Of a DNA stretch of 64,000 bases, positions 50,355-61,044 are shown one piece after another. The stretch comes from Diphasiastrum complanatum (Eukaryota; Streptophyta; Lycopodiopsida; Lycopodiales; Lycopodiaceae): the NCBI GenBank assembly GCA_029204225.1, contig CM055108.1:49298996-49362995 (forward strand), written 5' to 3'. Under the pieces are notes generated by a model that was given only the letters and a program-made list of their open reading frames with translations, had not been told where the DNA came from and ran no database searches. Every line of letters begins with the position of its first letter. The stretch's first letter is position 1. The translations under genes were made by a program, and so were the position numbers.

Positions 50355-51943
50355 TATAGAAGGATCTACAAAAGATCTAGCTCACAAACCTAAGAATCAA
50401 TCTTCACAATAATGACTAGTCACTTGGAAACTTTGCTTTGATCACTAAGACAAAAGCACACAATCTTTGAATCAAATCACTAAAGAAATCAGATCCAATC
50501 TCCTATTGGACTCATCAAATACCAATGACTCTTTTTTTTTTTTAAAGTTGAAATGGATATGAAAAGATTTGACACCTAGATTTTTCTTTTCACTTGACTA
50601 GTTCTCTCAACACTTGAAATTCTTGAACAAAAGATGGGTTTTGTTTCAAACACATGAAAATCAAACTTAATCACTTCTTTTGGACTCATTCTTGACCCAA
50701 ATAATCTCACTCTTGAGATTTAGAATGAATTTGATTTGATTTGAAAACAAACTACACCACCAATTTTTCACATAGCTTAAAAATTAGACAACTAGAGATT
50801 CACATAGATCTCAACCATGCATGAATACTCAAATATGGAATCCTCCTCATTCTAGACATCCAATGGGATCACAAATTGACCCTCACACTCTCACAAAGAA
50901 AGTTGAATAGAACTAATTTGAGTTTCATACATACTATGTCAGTTTTTGCTCAACAAATTGAATTCAATCACTCCTATTGGATTCCACCAATTACTCTACC
51001 TTTTAAAACTTGGAATGAAATTCAAAATTAAAAGTTGTGATTTTTCTCACTAAGATATTGTGCTTCAAAGAGCTAATGCCACTTAGACAGATTTGATCAC
51101 ATAGGAGAAGACAAATTCTTCACCAATAACAACACATAATGAGCTTCTAGATCTTGCCCTCTAAAAAGGAAGGAACTCTTAGAAAATTGGATCTCTCTCT
51201 ACACATTTGTCATAGATACCTTAATGACTCTTTTCAAACCTTACAATCACTCAAACAAATTGAGTAGGGTTGAACAATGTGACTTGGATCTCAATCTCTT
51301 TTCTATAACTTTCAATTGAAGCCAATCTATGTCAAATTCTACAAAAGATTTGCATAGATGCTCTATATGCACTAGAAACTCTCAAAGGTTTCACTTGGAG
51401 GACAGATCCAAGGATGTTTTCTAGAAAATATGATGCTTCTAAACTTGACCCTATCACTCTTGAACAAATCTAGAGTGATGGTACAATGGATTTCAACCTC
51501 TCAGCTTGCATATCACTCCTAAATCTACGATTTTTAGCAAAATCTCTCTCAACTTCAACATGCACTCAAAAAATCAGAGATAATCAATTAATGCACCTAA
51601 TTAAAGCTTCAAATTTAATTTCTTTGCTGATCTAATCCAAGAACTAATCAAGGGATTAGATTCTCTATAGAAAATGCTTGATTTTGCACTAAAAATCACT
51701 CAAATTGGGTATGTGAGTCAAATTCTACAAATTTTTGAAATTTCTCAGTCAAAACCAGAGATGTAAGGCCTCACACGTGTGAAAAGGGTTCCTTCAGCCC
51801 ACAACAAGATTTGGACCAAAAATTTTGAGGATAGCTATCAAATCCAACTTGCTACACAAAATTTGACTAGTTCCCAAAAAACTGCTAATTTTGGCTTTGG
51901 TTTGGATTAACCCTATCAATTTCAACAAAACCTCTTGTACTAG
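50355..51943 (-). other. C7 leader, non-coding
   Basis: About 1.6 kb of AT-rich sequence, full of stops on both strands, between PBS and the Gag remnant. Contains one CACACGTGTG (51772-51781) near the PBS and a T12 tract near 50530. No capsid domain found, so the first part of gag may be deleted or unrecognisable. Confidence 0.5.
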
Positions 51944-51955
51944 GCTCTGATACCA
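51944..51955 (-). promoter_or_regulatory. C7 primer-binding site (tRNA-iMet type)
   Basis: Minus strand TGGTATCAGAGC followed by CTAGTACAAG, touching the LTR. Confidence 0.9.
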
Positions 51956-52060
51956 TGTCAAAAAAGTACAAAAAGGACCAAGAGTGGATCCTAATCTGAT
52001 CCTCAAGAGGGATTGCTTGTCAGATTACTTGATCTATCAATCTACTTCAGATTAAGATCA
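51956..52060 (-). repeat. C7 5' LTR, truncated
   Basis: First 105 bases align with 47523-47627 (AAGTACAAAAAGGACC, GGATCCTAATCT, TCAATCTACTTCAGATTAAG) and then stop exactly where C5b begins. The rest of the LTR, including its promoter, is missing. Confidence 0.85.
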
Positions 52061-53368
52061 TGATGACGTGGATGGATCTAACATTGTTGATGTTGATGTA
52101 AACAATACTACTTTAGATGGGAATGATAATGGACCTTTATCAAGTCAAGCCAAGGAGAATATGAAGGGAAAGACAAGTACCTTCAAGACTCACATATGAT
52201 GAAAAGGGTAAGCAAGTAGTTTCTAGAAATTATGTTGATTTCCTAACCTCTTTTAATGAACCTACAAGTGTAGATGAAGCAAGGAAAGAAGAGGAGTGGA
52301 TCCAAGCAATGGATCTTGAGTATCAAGCTCTTATGAAGAATGGAACATGGAGATTGGTGGAGCTACATAAGGACATAGAAGCTATTGAATGTTTTCATGT
52401 TTTTACATCAAGTAATGGATCTGGAAAACAAAGTTTGTTCAATGACTTTAATGATCAAGTTGATGATCAAGAGGTTGATCTCAAAGGGCTTCAAGAAGTC
52501 AAAAGGGAAGTTGGCAATTTGGAGCTAGTCAAGAGCATCAAAGGAGAGTCCATTGGCAAAGATGTTATGGATCTCTTTTTGTTGGTTATTGAAGACTCAA
52601 GTAAGGTCAAAGGAGCAGCAAATAAGTGTTTTTTTTGTTTACTTTACTTGTTATTATCTCATGATTGAGCATTTTCATGTGGATGTGTGCAAATTGTCAA
52701 GATATGGTAAAACTAGCTACGTTGGTGAGCATTGTTTTGATGTTGGATTTGTACTAGCATTCTTGGATCACTCATCGATGACTAAGTTCTCAAGTGTTGA
52801 GCTACTTAGTTCCAATGCTTGGAGATTGTCAATTTTTGGTGAAGTTATGGTCATTTTCTTGTGTCAAGTAGATCTTGAAGATGGACTAGCAAAACTTGCT
52901 TGGTCTATAAAGTCGTGTGGTGCTGCTTTAGTATCATGGATGTGCTCACTTACTCATGAATTTCCAAAGCGTAATGGTTTCTTGTGGCAAGATGGAGATG
53001 GAGGCTCATTCATGGAGTGTCATGGTGGATACATGGCACCAAAGGACAAAGAAGGAGGAGACATGCAAGCAAATGTTGATCACTCACATTTATTGTTTTT
53101 TTGCTATATTTTTCTAGAGAGTTCAAAGTTGATAGCATGGAGGAATCATCTCATTTACATTCTATGTGATTCTTGATGTCATATTCAGGTGCAATATCAT
53201 TTTGAAAGGGAGCAAGTCATTGCAAAGGAGGTGAAGCTTCAACATGTGTCCTAAAGCAATGCGTAGCTGATATCTTCACCAAAGCATTGGGAAAGGACTT
53301 GTTTACGAAGAATAGGACATCAATTGGAGTGTTATCAAAGTCTATGCTAAAACTAGTTGAAGAGGGAG
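52061..53368 (+). pseudogene. C5b polyprotein remnant: linker, RT start, unknown domain, RNase H tail
   Basis: 52061-52308 carries the linker with stops; 52309-52668 has MDLEYQALMKNGTWRLVELH, slightly more RT than C5 keeps, then SSNGSGKQSLFNDFNDQVDD and VKREVGNLELVKSIKGE as in C5. A frame change near 52640 leads to 52670-53176 with LSRYGKTSYVGEHCFDVGF, LSIFGEVMVIFLCQVDLED, FLWQDGDGGSFMECHGGY and VDHSHLLFFCYIFLESS. Relative to C5 it lacks 14 residues after GFVLAFL, an in-frame loss. The RNase H tail (QYHFEREQVIAKEVKLQH) follows directly. Confidence 0.8.
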
Positions 53369-54009
53369 TGTGAAAGATTCAACTAGTTTAGTTATATTTG
53401 TTATATTTCTGTATTTGAAAATTTGAGGCCAACTTTATATTAGACTTAGAGTTTGACTTTTCAAAGTTAATTAGTCTAAAGTTCATTTGAATAAAACTTT
53501 TGAAAAGTGTGGGAAAGTTAGAAGTCGAGTTCGAGTAGATTCAAATTTAAATGTTGGGTACATTGAATCTAGACCCAAAAATATTATGGTTTACATTTTG
53601 AAGAAAAAGCCAAGTGGCCAAATAGGGTTTGGACCTGATATAAAAGGATGTAGCTCATGGAGAAGCAGATCTCTTCTCTATCTCATTTCATGCTTATACA
53701 TGATTCTCTTGGGTTCTACTATCCATTGGTACACTATACTTGTGATATCTTGCAATTCTATCTGTAGAATGATCTATATTTGCTATTTTCAAGCTCATAA
53801 GTGTGAAATAAAGTAGTGTATTGTTGTTGTATCAACGATAGATTCTATTTGTGTTTTGATTCATCTTTGATCAAGTTCTATTAGAGTTTGCATTCTATTT
53901 TGTGTGTAGATGATGATTTTTCTACATTGGCAAGATTGGTGGAGTAGCTTGTTTTGTAACCAAAGGTCCTTTATGGATTTGGATCATCAATGATCTAAAT
54001 TCTTTCACA
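53369..54009 (+). repeat. C5b 3' LTR (641 bp)
   Basis: TGTGAAAGATTC to TTCTTTCACA, same termini as C5, preceded by TTGAAGAGGGAG. Contains GATATAAAAGG near 53638 at the position of the C5 TATA box. Clearly more diverged from C5 LTRs than those are from each other. Confidence 0.85.
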
Positions 54010-54600
54010 CTCTGTTGGTGTATAAGGCGTGAGAGTTGAAAATCGAGGAACTAGAGGCTTCGTTCCTTCAATTTTCTGCCTGCAACAATATCGCGATGAC
54101 TCTTGAAAGAGTTAGCTCTAGGTGTGTCATGATGATCATCACCCAATTGTCATATGGGCTTGGTAAGCTTGATAGCAGTGTCATTACTACATCTTGATTG
54201 TCTATGACAGATCTGACAATGGCCATTTGCTTCAACAGGTTCTTGAACTAGTTGATGTGATTCTACAGTGAATCACTATTTGTCATCTTGAGGGAGCAAA
54301 CTTTTTTCTTGAGATGTATCTTGGAACCTATATCTCGCACTTTGTATAATTCACTCAAGATGTTCCATACTTCCTTGGAGGTTTGAGCTTTAGACACATG
54401 GCTGATTTGAGTGTCTGATATGTTGAGGATGATCAATGTGAAAGCTTTTCCATCCTTCAGCTTCCATCAAGAGATTATAGCATTGTTGACTTCGGGTCTT
54501 GCCTCATCTTAAGTTTCTACAGATGGTAATTGGCTCCATCAAGCTTGTCCATGATAGGACTAGCTTTCCCTTAGGAATCCATGTGAAAGATTAGTCTAGA
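54010..54600 (-). pseudogene. C8: copia Gag fragment, same family as C11
   Basis: Aligns base by base with 61790-62410 (GAGGCTTCGTTCC, GATGATCATCACCCA, TGGTAATTGGCTC, AAGCTTGTCCATGATAGGAC). The minus-strand reading contains the LDRANYHLWKFKMK-like Gag start and a KDGKAF-like block, but stops and indels are frequent. It is cut at the left by the C5b LTR. Confidence 0.75.
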
Positions 54601-54773
54601 TGATAGTAATAGCTATTAGTGACTTAAGAATGAAAATCTAACGCAAACTTACAGAACAAGAAAATAATTATCCTATCGGCTAGTAGGATCAGGTTCTGTG
54701 GGAAGCTTATCAGGCTATAGAAATAGCTCCAACTTAAAACTGCTTAAGTAATCAGATAGGTTTTGGTATCAAA

Positions 54774-54785
54774 GCTCTGATACCA
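54774..54785 (-). promoter_or_regulatory. C8 primer-binding site with adjacent inverted copy
   Basis: Minus strand TGGTATCAGAGC. On its inner side TGGTATCA (54764-54771) is the exact reverse complement of TGATACCA (54778-54785), so the PBS can form an 8-bp hairpin with a 6-base loop. Confidence 0.8.
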
Positions 54786-55476
54786 TGCTGAGGGAGTTCA
54801 AGTAAGGAAGTGTGAATTTTCTTGGTGTGTGCACTACCAATTAAAAGTTGGTGAATACAAGAATGAACTGGAGCATGATTGCGTGGAAGTGAAGAGTAGA
54901 TAATCAAACAAAGCAATCATAAAGTCAGACAGAAAGCATGCAATACTAAAAAAAAAATTGAATGTCGAACCAGATAGTAGTTTATTCCATTCAAATGTAG
55001 TGAAATACAAGTCAGTGATGCAGGTGGGTACAAGCCAATTGTGAGTGAAACTGCATGCTCCAAAGCTAACTACAATGTGTAAAAGCTATGAGCTTATTAT
55101 TGACGATCCGTCTGAAGAAAGAATCAATGCATGAAAGCATCTACACTACCTATCTCATTAACCTATTAACTACTGAATAGATTACAATGATCTATACATA
55201 ATTTACATTTGTTTAGATGGGTGTATAGAAGATGGCGTGGAGATGTTGTGTTGTCAGGAAGAAGATCATGGTTGCTGTCATTGTCAAGTTAGTTGCACAT
55301 TATAGAAGGTGAGCGTGAGGAGGCTCTATAAGTCAGACTTTCTCTATATGTCGGATAAGTAAGGTTTCTCCGATAAGTCAGCCAAGTTGGGTCAACCCGA
55401 TAAGTCGGCCTTCTTCACTTGCTCGTTGTGAGTAGTTGAGCTGCATGCCAATGCAAATAAATATGCAACATTATAA
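54786..55476 (-). repeat. C8 5' LTR (right end uncertain)
   Basis: Begins TGCTGAGGGAG outside the PBS. Near 55360-55410 there are three CCGATAAGTC-type words. The outer end is not defined; C9 coding sequence starts at 55477. Confidence 0.45.
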
Positions 55477-55785
55477 ATGGAACTAGATTCACATGGGCTG
55501 TCAGACATCAATCTATATCAATACAGGCCCACAATTTTATTTTGTGATAATAAAAGTGCCATTGCCTTATCATCCAACCCTAGATTTCATTCTAGGAGTA
55601 AGCACATTGAGATCAGATATCACTACATCAGGGGCAAGGTTCTCGACAGAGAGGTAAGCTTAATGTACTGCAGAACGCAGGACATGGTTGCAGACATATT
55701 CACGAAAGCACTCAATGTTAATGCACACAACAAATTTTGTGCATTGCTCAGTCTGAAGATCAAGGCATTCACGGATCCAGATTAA
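55477..55785 (+). pseudogene. C9: copia RNase H tail
   Basis: Plus-strand frame with ILFCDNKSAIALSSNPRFHS, SKHIEIRYHYIRGKVLD and MVADIFTKALNVNAHNKF, the C-terminal end of copia RNase H. Uses the canonical DNKSAI block. All upstream domains are missing. Confidence 0.85.
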
Positions 55786-56140
55786 GAGGGGGTGTTGGAT
55801 TTACTCCTACTCTCCTAAATCCCACTTTAATCTGCCTCCATTCATGCTGCATATTTACTAACGTTGTCATGCAGTTTGCATATTTACACGCAAATTTGCA
55901 TAGACAAAGCAAAGGCAAAAGAATCACGACACTATGTTTTTACACAGGTTATGGTGACAGGCGAAAAGGGGACACTATCTTACAGAATGCCAAAGGTGCC
56001 CTAAAAGCTAAGGCACCCTATAAATCTAATCCTAAGGCTATTTGTAAGAGTGTCGCACTTTTTGCATCATCATCACCAACGTTCACTTTAGCTCTGACTG
56101 ACGTCGCAACAATTGAGTCTGTGCCATCATGCATCTAGCT
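55786..56140 (+). repeat. C9 polypurine tract and 3' LTR, truncated
   Basis: AGAGGGGG at 55787-55794 followed by TGTTGGATTTACTCC, a typical copia LTR start. CCTATAAATC near 56018 is a likely TATA box. The LTR breaks off near 56140 against C10. Confidence 0.65.
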
Positions 56141-56149
56141 CCTTCGACT

Positions 56150-56960
56150 AGTGTCATGTTTTTTCTTTCTGCAACACCATCATATTTGAGTGTGTATGCA
56201 GGAGTGAATTGATGCTCTATTCCTTGTTCTTGGCAGAATCTTGATAATTTTATGCTCTTGTACTCACTTCCATTATTAGACCTGATGGTCTAAATCTTCT
56301 TTGAGGTGTGTCTTTTTGCGAATGCCACGAACTTCTTGAAAGAGTCAAACACTTCAGATTTTTTCTTTAAGCAATAGATCGTTGTCATCCGGCTATAGTC
56401 ATCAATGAACGTCAGAAAATATCTCAATCCTAAGAGCGAATCGACTTTCATCGGTCCACAAACATCTGAGTGGATGAGCTCAAGAACTTCTTTTGTTCTT
56501 CTTCCCTCGTGTACGAATGGATTTTGATGTTGTTTCCCTTTCTAACAGGCTTTGTAGAACTCAGTATCGAGTCTGGATATTTTTAGACCTGTGACTATGT
56601 TTTTTCTGCTCATGTCGTAGAGGCTCCTCATGTTTAGATGATACATTCTTCTGTGCCAGAGTTGATTTTTGTTTTTTGATGCATTCAAAATTGTTGATTA
56701 TCTTGGCTTGGTAGAGATTGCCTTCTCTGCATCCAATTATCAACAACTTGTTTGTTGTTTTCTCGATCATCCAGCATACATTGCTATCGATAGAGCTCAA
56801 TTCCAAGATCTTCCATCTTGGAGACTGATAGTAGGTCTTTTCTTAATGAGGGTATGTACAGTGCTCCTGGCAGCTCTTCTTGACCTGACATTGTTCATAG
56901 TTGTAGAGTCCGATGCCCTTGACATCATGTCAGCTCCCATCGCCTAGAATCGTTGCTCTA
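56150..56960 (-). pseudogene. C10: copia integrase, degraded
   Basis: Minus-strand pieces, right to left: end of protease (ALYIPSLRKDLLSV-like block), a decayed zinc domain near 56600, then the core with FVAFAKRHTSKKI, TIRSNNGSEYKS and DGVAERKNMTLVEGARCM. The second catalytic Asp is Asn (SNNGSEY for SDNGGEY); the Glu is kept. Many stops. The left end abuts the C9 LTR. Confidence 0.65.
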
Positions 56961-57929
56961 TTGTTTTTTAGTTCTTTGTAGTTGTTGCAAGTGATGTGTG
57001 AGGTTGCTCCTGAATCAATGACTGCATCGTAGTCTTATTCAGTGTAGCTTGTTGAAGCATCATCAAATATAGTGAAGGCCTCATTGCTTTTTCTGCATCC
57101 CTTGACGACTCTGCAACATTCATCTTTTCTGCTTTGTTTTTTCTTTTCGGGTTGAATCTACAATCGTATGCAGAGTGTCCCTTCTTCTTGTAGTGCATGC
57201 AAGGTATTGTCGGGTTAAACCAGCATCTATTGGCTGTGTGTCTCGGCTTGTGATAGTGATCACAGGAGGAAGATTGTTGGTTGTCGTTGCCTCTGCTCGA
57301 AGACTTTATATTTGCCTTGTCGAATCCGGGCTTGTTCTTCTTCTTCTTCCTTCCCTTCATGAAAAGATCTTTTTTCTAATCACTTCCACATTCTCCTTCG
57401 TCCCTCATCAGTCTCTCATCAGTGACAAGACTGATTGCTCTCTTGAATGTCATATCTGGCAGGCTCAGTATGAGCATTATCAACGGTTGATAGGATGTAG
57501 GTAGAGATTTCATGAAGTACATTAGCTGTTGTGGTGTTGGGACCTGGTGTTCCTGTCCAGATGCAACGAGTTGAGCGAAGATTGTTCTGATCTTTTCAAC
57601 ATGCTGATTGGTTGCCATCCTATCGCATAGATTGCAGCTGATTGTGAAGATGCATCACCAAAATGACAGTCCTTACTTCATACTTCTGCTTTAGTCTTTC
57701 CCATGCTTCATGACTGCTCTCACAATCTTCAATCTGCATGAGTATTTCTTCATTAATGGATGAAACAATGATTGCCATAACAAGTTTGTCTTTTCTAATC
57801 CACTCAGCTCTCCTTGGGTCTTCCTCTAGAGGCTGCACCTCTGTGAGTTCGGTCACCGGTGCCTTCACTCTTCAGAAGTATTTTGATTTTTTGATTTCCA
57901 TACTCTACAGTTTTCGTCATCAAGAATGA
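56961..57929 (-). pseudogene. C10 copia Gag with two zinc knuckles and protease start
   Basis: Frame 57620-57868 has IVSSINEEILMQIEDCESSH and EAWERLKQKYEVRTV; frame 57376-57618 has VEKIRTIFAQLVASGQEHQV and MKSLPTSYQPLIMLIL; frame 56968-57360 has KGRKKKKNKPGF, CDHYHKPRHTANRC and CMHYKKKGHSAYDC. Each of the two knuckles has its second Cys changed to Tyr. The double-knuckle layout equals that of C3. The gag start lies near 57930. Confidence 0.7.
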
Positions 57930-58013
57930 TTGCTATTCTTGTTTGGATTGTTGTAGCCATATTGTGTTGCCTTAGAGAATCACTGCTCGGATATCATGTA
58001 GTGATGACCTGGC

Positions 58014-58025
58014 ACTCTGATACCA
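58014..58025 (-). promoter_or_regulatory. C10 primer-binding site (tRNA-iMet type)
   Basis: Minus strand TGGTATCAGAGT followed by GCCAGGTC, touching the LTR; one base differs from the usual TGGTATCAGAGC. Confidence 0.8.
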
Positions 58026-58666
58026 TGTAGTGGATCTACTTTCATTTGTTTGCCTTTCTTTTGTAGAATTTTCTCAAGATCCTAAGGAAGTGACAGATCA
58101 CAGATTATAAAGAATTCAAGTAATCAAAATGATGTGAACAATGAGATGGAGAAGAAGAGAGCGATTTCATTTCTGCTTTGTGTTTTTGAGTGATTCATTC
58201 AGTGTCTCACTCATTGGCGACATGATTCTCCTCTTAATCGTTGTGTTTCGCTCGTTGGCAGACTTTCATGCACAGCCTTTTTGACTCTCATCTATCTTTC
58301 TTCCTATATCCTGTTGATCAAAAAATGCGTATTTATTTCCATTGTGTGGAGTTTACAAGATAGTTAATTAGAGAATTACAAGGCAAGTTAATGATAATCA
58401 ACTAGTTAGTGATTCTCTATTATGGCTGTTACTTTCAGCTGAGCATGAAGTACAGTACACCACGCTTGTCCAGTTGCCAGTTAGTGGTGCGAATTGTTTT
58501 CACTTGTTTTGTGTTTTCATTTCATTTTATTTCGTGTCTTTTCATTCAATCTTCGAGGTATGTTCGCCCTTCACTTCGTTTCGCTTCGTCATCTTCGCAA
58601 CAAAGTTGTAGGAGTTCACAACTTCTGACAAAATCTAATTAGCTATACACTAATTACAGTGTCACA
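58026..58666 (-). repeat. C10 5' LTR (candidate, 641 bp)
   Basis: Plus-strand reading TGTAGTGG at the PBS side to AGTGTCACA at 58666. TG...CA termini agree, but there is no partner LTR. C11 sequence starts directly beyond it. Confidence 0.5.
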
Positions 58667-58669
58667 TTT

Positions 58670-59362
58670 GAAGCTTATACAACTGAATCAAATTGAACCT
58701 GATTTTCTCAACCAAAATGCTTCCTTAATAGATTGAGAAACAGCAATGTATTCTGTTTCAGTAGAAGAAAGTGCGATAGAGGTTTGCTTACGACTGTTCC
58801 ACGAAATAGGACCTCTGTTGAAGAAGAATGTGAATCCAGATTAGGACTTATGATTGTCTACATCTCCTCTCTAGCTTGCATCAAAATAACCACTGAGATG
58901 ATGAAGATTGTCGTTGCTGGCATCTCCATAGCAGATGCACTGGTCCATGGTAGCTCAAATATATCTCAAGACTTGAATGAAAGCCTTCCAATGGGTAATG
59001 TCAGGAGAAGAGATATCTGGTCTTGTACAGACCATTGCGTACATGAGAGATCCAAGTATCGATCGATACAGATATTCTCTCATCTACTCCTCTTCCTGCT
59101 TGGTCTGGGGACATTGGTCCTTTGACAAATGCAGGCCTGGATCCATTGGTGAGTCAGCTAATTTACAATTCATCAGATTGTATCTGTTAAGTACATTATG
59201 AAGATACCTTTGTTGAGTGATGTAAATCAGTTGCTTCGCTCTGTCTCTGTGGATCCGAATTCCAAGACAGAAGTGAGCTTCGACTAGATCAGTCATGTCG
59301 AATTCTGAGAACAACATCTGTTTTGAATCCTTGACCATATTGGTATTGTTGTTGAAGAGCAA
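58670..59362 (-). pseudogene. C11 RT C-terminus and RNase H start
   Basis: Frame 59084-59362 has MLFSEFDMTDLVEAHFCLGI, QQRYLHNVLNRYNLMNCK and LADSPMDPG, the end of copia RT. Near 58690-58760 the minus strand reads ALSSTETEYIAVSQSIKEAF, the RNase H block with the catalytic Glu. The region between is frame-broken. Confidence 0.75.
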
Positions 59363-60070
59363 CGTATCATCAACATATAAGGTGATGATAATGAAGGATT
59401 TCTATACCGACTTGGAATAGATGTTGCAATCAGCAGTGCTTGGTTTAAATCCTTGTTCAATGAGGAATGTGTTGATCCTCTGAAACCAAGCTCTGGCAGA
59501 CTATTTCAAGTCGTATGGAGATTTGTGGAGTTTATAGACATGATTCTTCATGCCTTCTAGAACGTATCTTGTGGGCTGGATCATGTAAATGTCTTCTTGT
59601 ATAACTCCATTCAGATAGGTTGTTTGTACATCAAGTTGATGTACTTCGAGGTCGGCAGCTGCAACATAAGACAAGAGCATTCGGATCGACGAATGTTTGA
59701 TGACTGAACTGAAAGTCTCACTATAGTCGCCATTCGGGATCTGGGTGAATCCTTGTGCTACTAGCCTCACCTTCCTTCGATCAATTGCTCCGTTGGCATT
59801 GTATTTGATCTAAAAGATCCATTTGCAATCAATTATATTGTAGCCAGTGGGAGCTTCGACTAATGACCATGTCTGGTTCTTGATCAGAGAGGAATACTCT
59901 CTGTCCATAGCTTCTCTCTAGAGATCAAAGTCTGGTTGGCTAAGTGCCTCTTCGACTATCGTCGGTTCCTGCATCAAGAGACTAGCAGACTCAGGAGTAT
60001 ACCTTGTCGGCTGTGTGCACACTCAGTTTGATCTTCTAAGAGGATTCGACTGATGAACCGCTCCTGGGAC
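59363..60070 (-). pseudogene. C11 reverse transcriptase
   Basis: ITLYVDDTLLF at about 59360-59392 is the YVDD box. Frame 59501-59770 has LVAQGFTQIPNGDYSETFSS, VHQLDVQTTYLNGVIQEDIY (first catalytic Asp), and VYKLHKSPYDLK with Ser for the usual Gln and Asp-Leu for Gly-Leu. The RT N-terminus at 59800-60070 has stops. Catalytic residues are present but the frame is broken. Confidence 0.8.
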
Positions 60071-60910
60071 TTATTGTTGGGTAGCAGCAACTTCTTCGTC
60101 TGATTTGTTGTCTCGAAGTGGGTCAACAATAGACATGTCTGAGCCAAAAGCTCGGACTGTCGTGTCAACGGCAGGTGATGAAGGTTCTTCTTGAGCGATA
60201 TTCTTGTCTTTGAGGTCGAAGAACTGATCCTCGATAAATACTGTATCCCAACTATACAAGATTTGCTGGGTATCAGGATCGTACAGCTTGTAAGTGTTAT
60301 CGGACGAAGTGTATCCAATCAAGATGGTCTTGAGACCTTGGAAGTCCAATTTCTTCCTTGTGTCCTTTGGAATCTGCGCATAGGCAATGCACCCGAATAC
60401 TCTTAGGTTCTTCAAAGAAGGCTTAGAGCCTGTCCACACCTCGTGGGGTGTCTTATCTAAGAGGGCCTTGGTCGAACATTTGTTCTGGACATAAGCTGCA
60501 GTGGAGACAGCTTCAGCCCAGAATCTCTTGGGCAACGATGCATGCGATAACATACATTTAGCAGATTCAACCAGAGTATGATTCTTTCTCTCAACTAAAA
60601 CATTAGACTGAGGACTGTAAAGAGTGATGAATTGCTTCTCAATGCCTTGGCTTTGGCAGTACTCCTTAAACTCGACAGAGATATATTCTCCACCGTTGTC
60701 TAACCTTAGGGCCTTGATCATCCTTCCAGTCTCCTTTTTTGCATGCTCCTTGAAGATTCTAAAGCAATTGAAGGCTTCTGATTTCTTCTTTATGAAATAC
60801 ACCATAGTCCTTCTAGAGAATTCATCAATAAAGGTTATAAAGTACTTGGCGTCCTTCAGCAAAGGATTTTTCATCAGGCCACAAATATCTGAATGTACAA
60901 CAACTAGCAA
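60071..60910 (-). CDS. C11 integrase catalytic core
   Basis: 279 codons open. VVHSDICGLMKNPLLKDAKY (first Asp), ITFIDEFSRRTMVYFI, ALRLDNGGEYISVEF (second Asp), PQSNVLVERKNHTLVESAKC (Glu; the usual PQQNGVAERKN is altered), GSKPSLKNLRVFGCIAYAQI, KTILIGYTSSDNTYKLYDP. DDE is intact. The zinc domain lies to the right in a different frame (LWHYRIGHLNH), so the full protein is broken at about 60930-61045. Confidence 0.85.
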   Translation of the reverse strand: MLVVVHSDICGLMKNPLLKDAKYFITFIDEFSRRTMVYFIKKKSEAFNCFRIFKEHAKKETGRMIKALRLDNGGEYISVEFKEYCQSQGIEKQFITLYSPQSNVLVERKNHTLVESAKCMLSHASLPKRFWAEAVSTAAYVQNKCSTKALLDKTPHEVWTGSKPSLKNLRVFGCIAYAQIPKDTRKKLDFQGLKTILIGYTSSDNTYKLYDPDTQQILYSWDTVFIEDQFFDLKDKNIAQEEPSSPAVDTTVRAFGSDMSIVDPLRDNKSDEEVAATQQ

Positions 60911-61044
60911 TCCTCTAGCAACATGTTGATGGCTTGACTTAAATGGTTTCCTAGTTTGTTACCAACTAGAAAGTCTTGACAGACAGGTAACTCGACTTTT
61001 TCATGAGGATAGTCGAGATCAAGAACAATAGATTGTCTAGACAT

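Larger units (their letters stand above)
47523..52060 (-). mobile_element. C7: copia-derived element without PR, INT or RT domains
   Basis: Minus strand, with a complete 3' LTR (47523-48353), polypurine tract, internal region of about 3.6 kb, PBS and a 5' LTR cut after 105 bp by C5b. The internal region keeps two zinc-knuckle motifs and two RT-start-like blocks followed by unknown sequence. No protease, integrase or RT catalytic motif was found, so it is non-autonomous. Confidence 0.8.
52061..54009 (+). mobile_element. C5b: second copy of the RT-replaced copia family, 5' truncated
   Basis: Plus strand. Contains the integrase-RT linker, the RT start, the same unknown segment as C5, the RNase H tail, polypurine tract and a 641-bp 3' LTR. 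Gag, protease and integrase are absent because the copy begins at 52061 inside the linker. The shared junction and shared insert with C5 show common descent. Confidence 0.85.
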
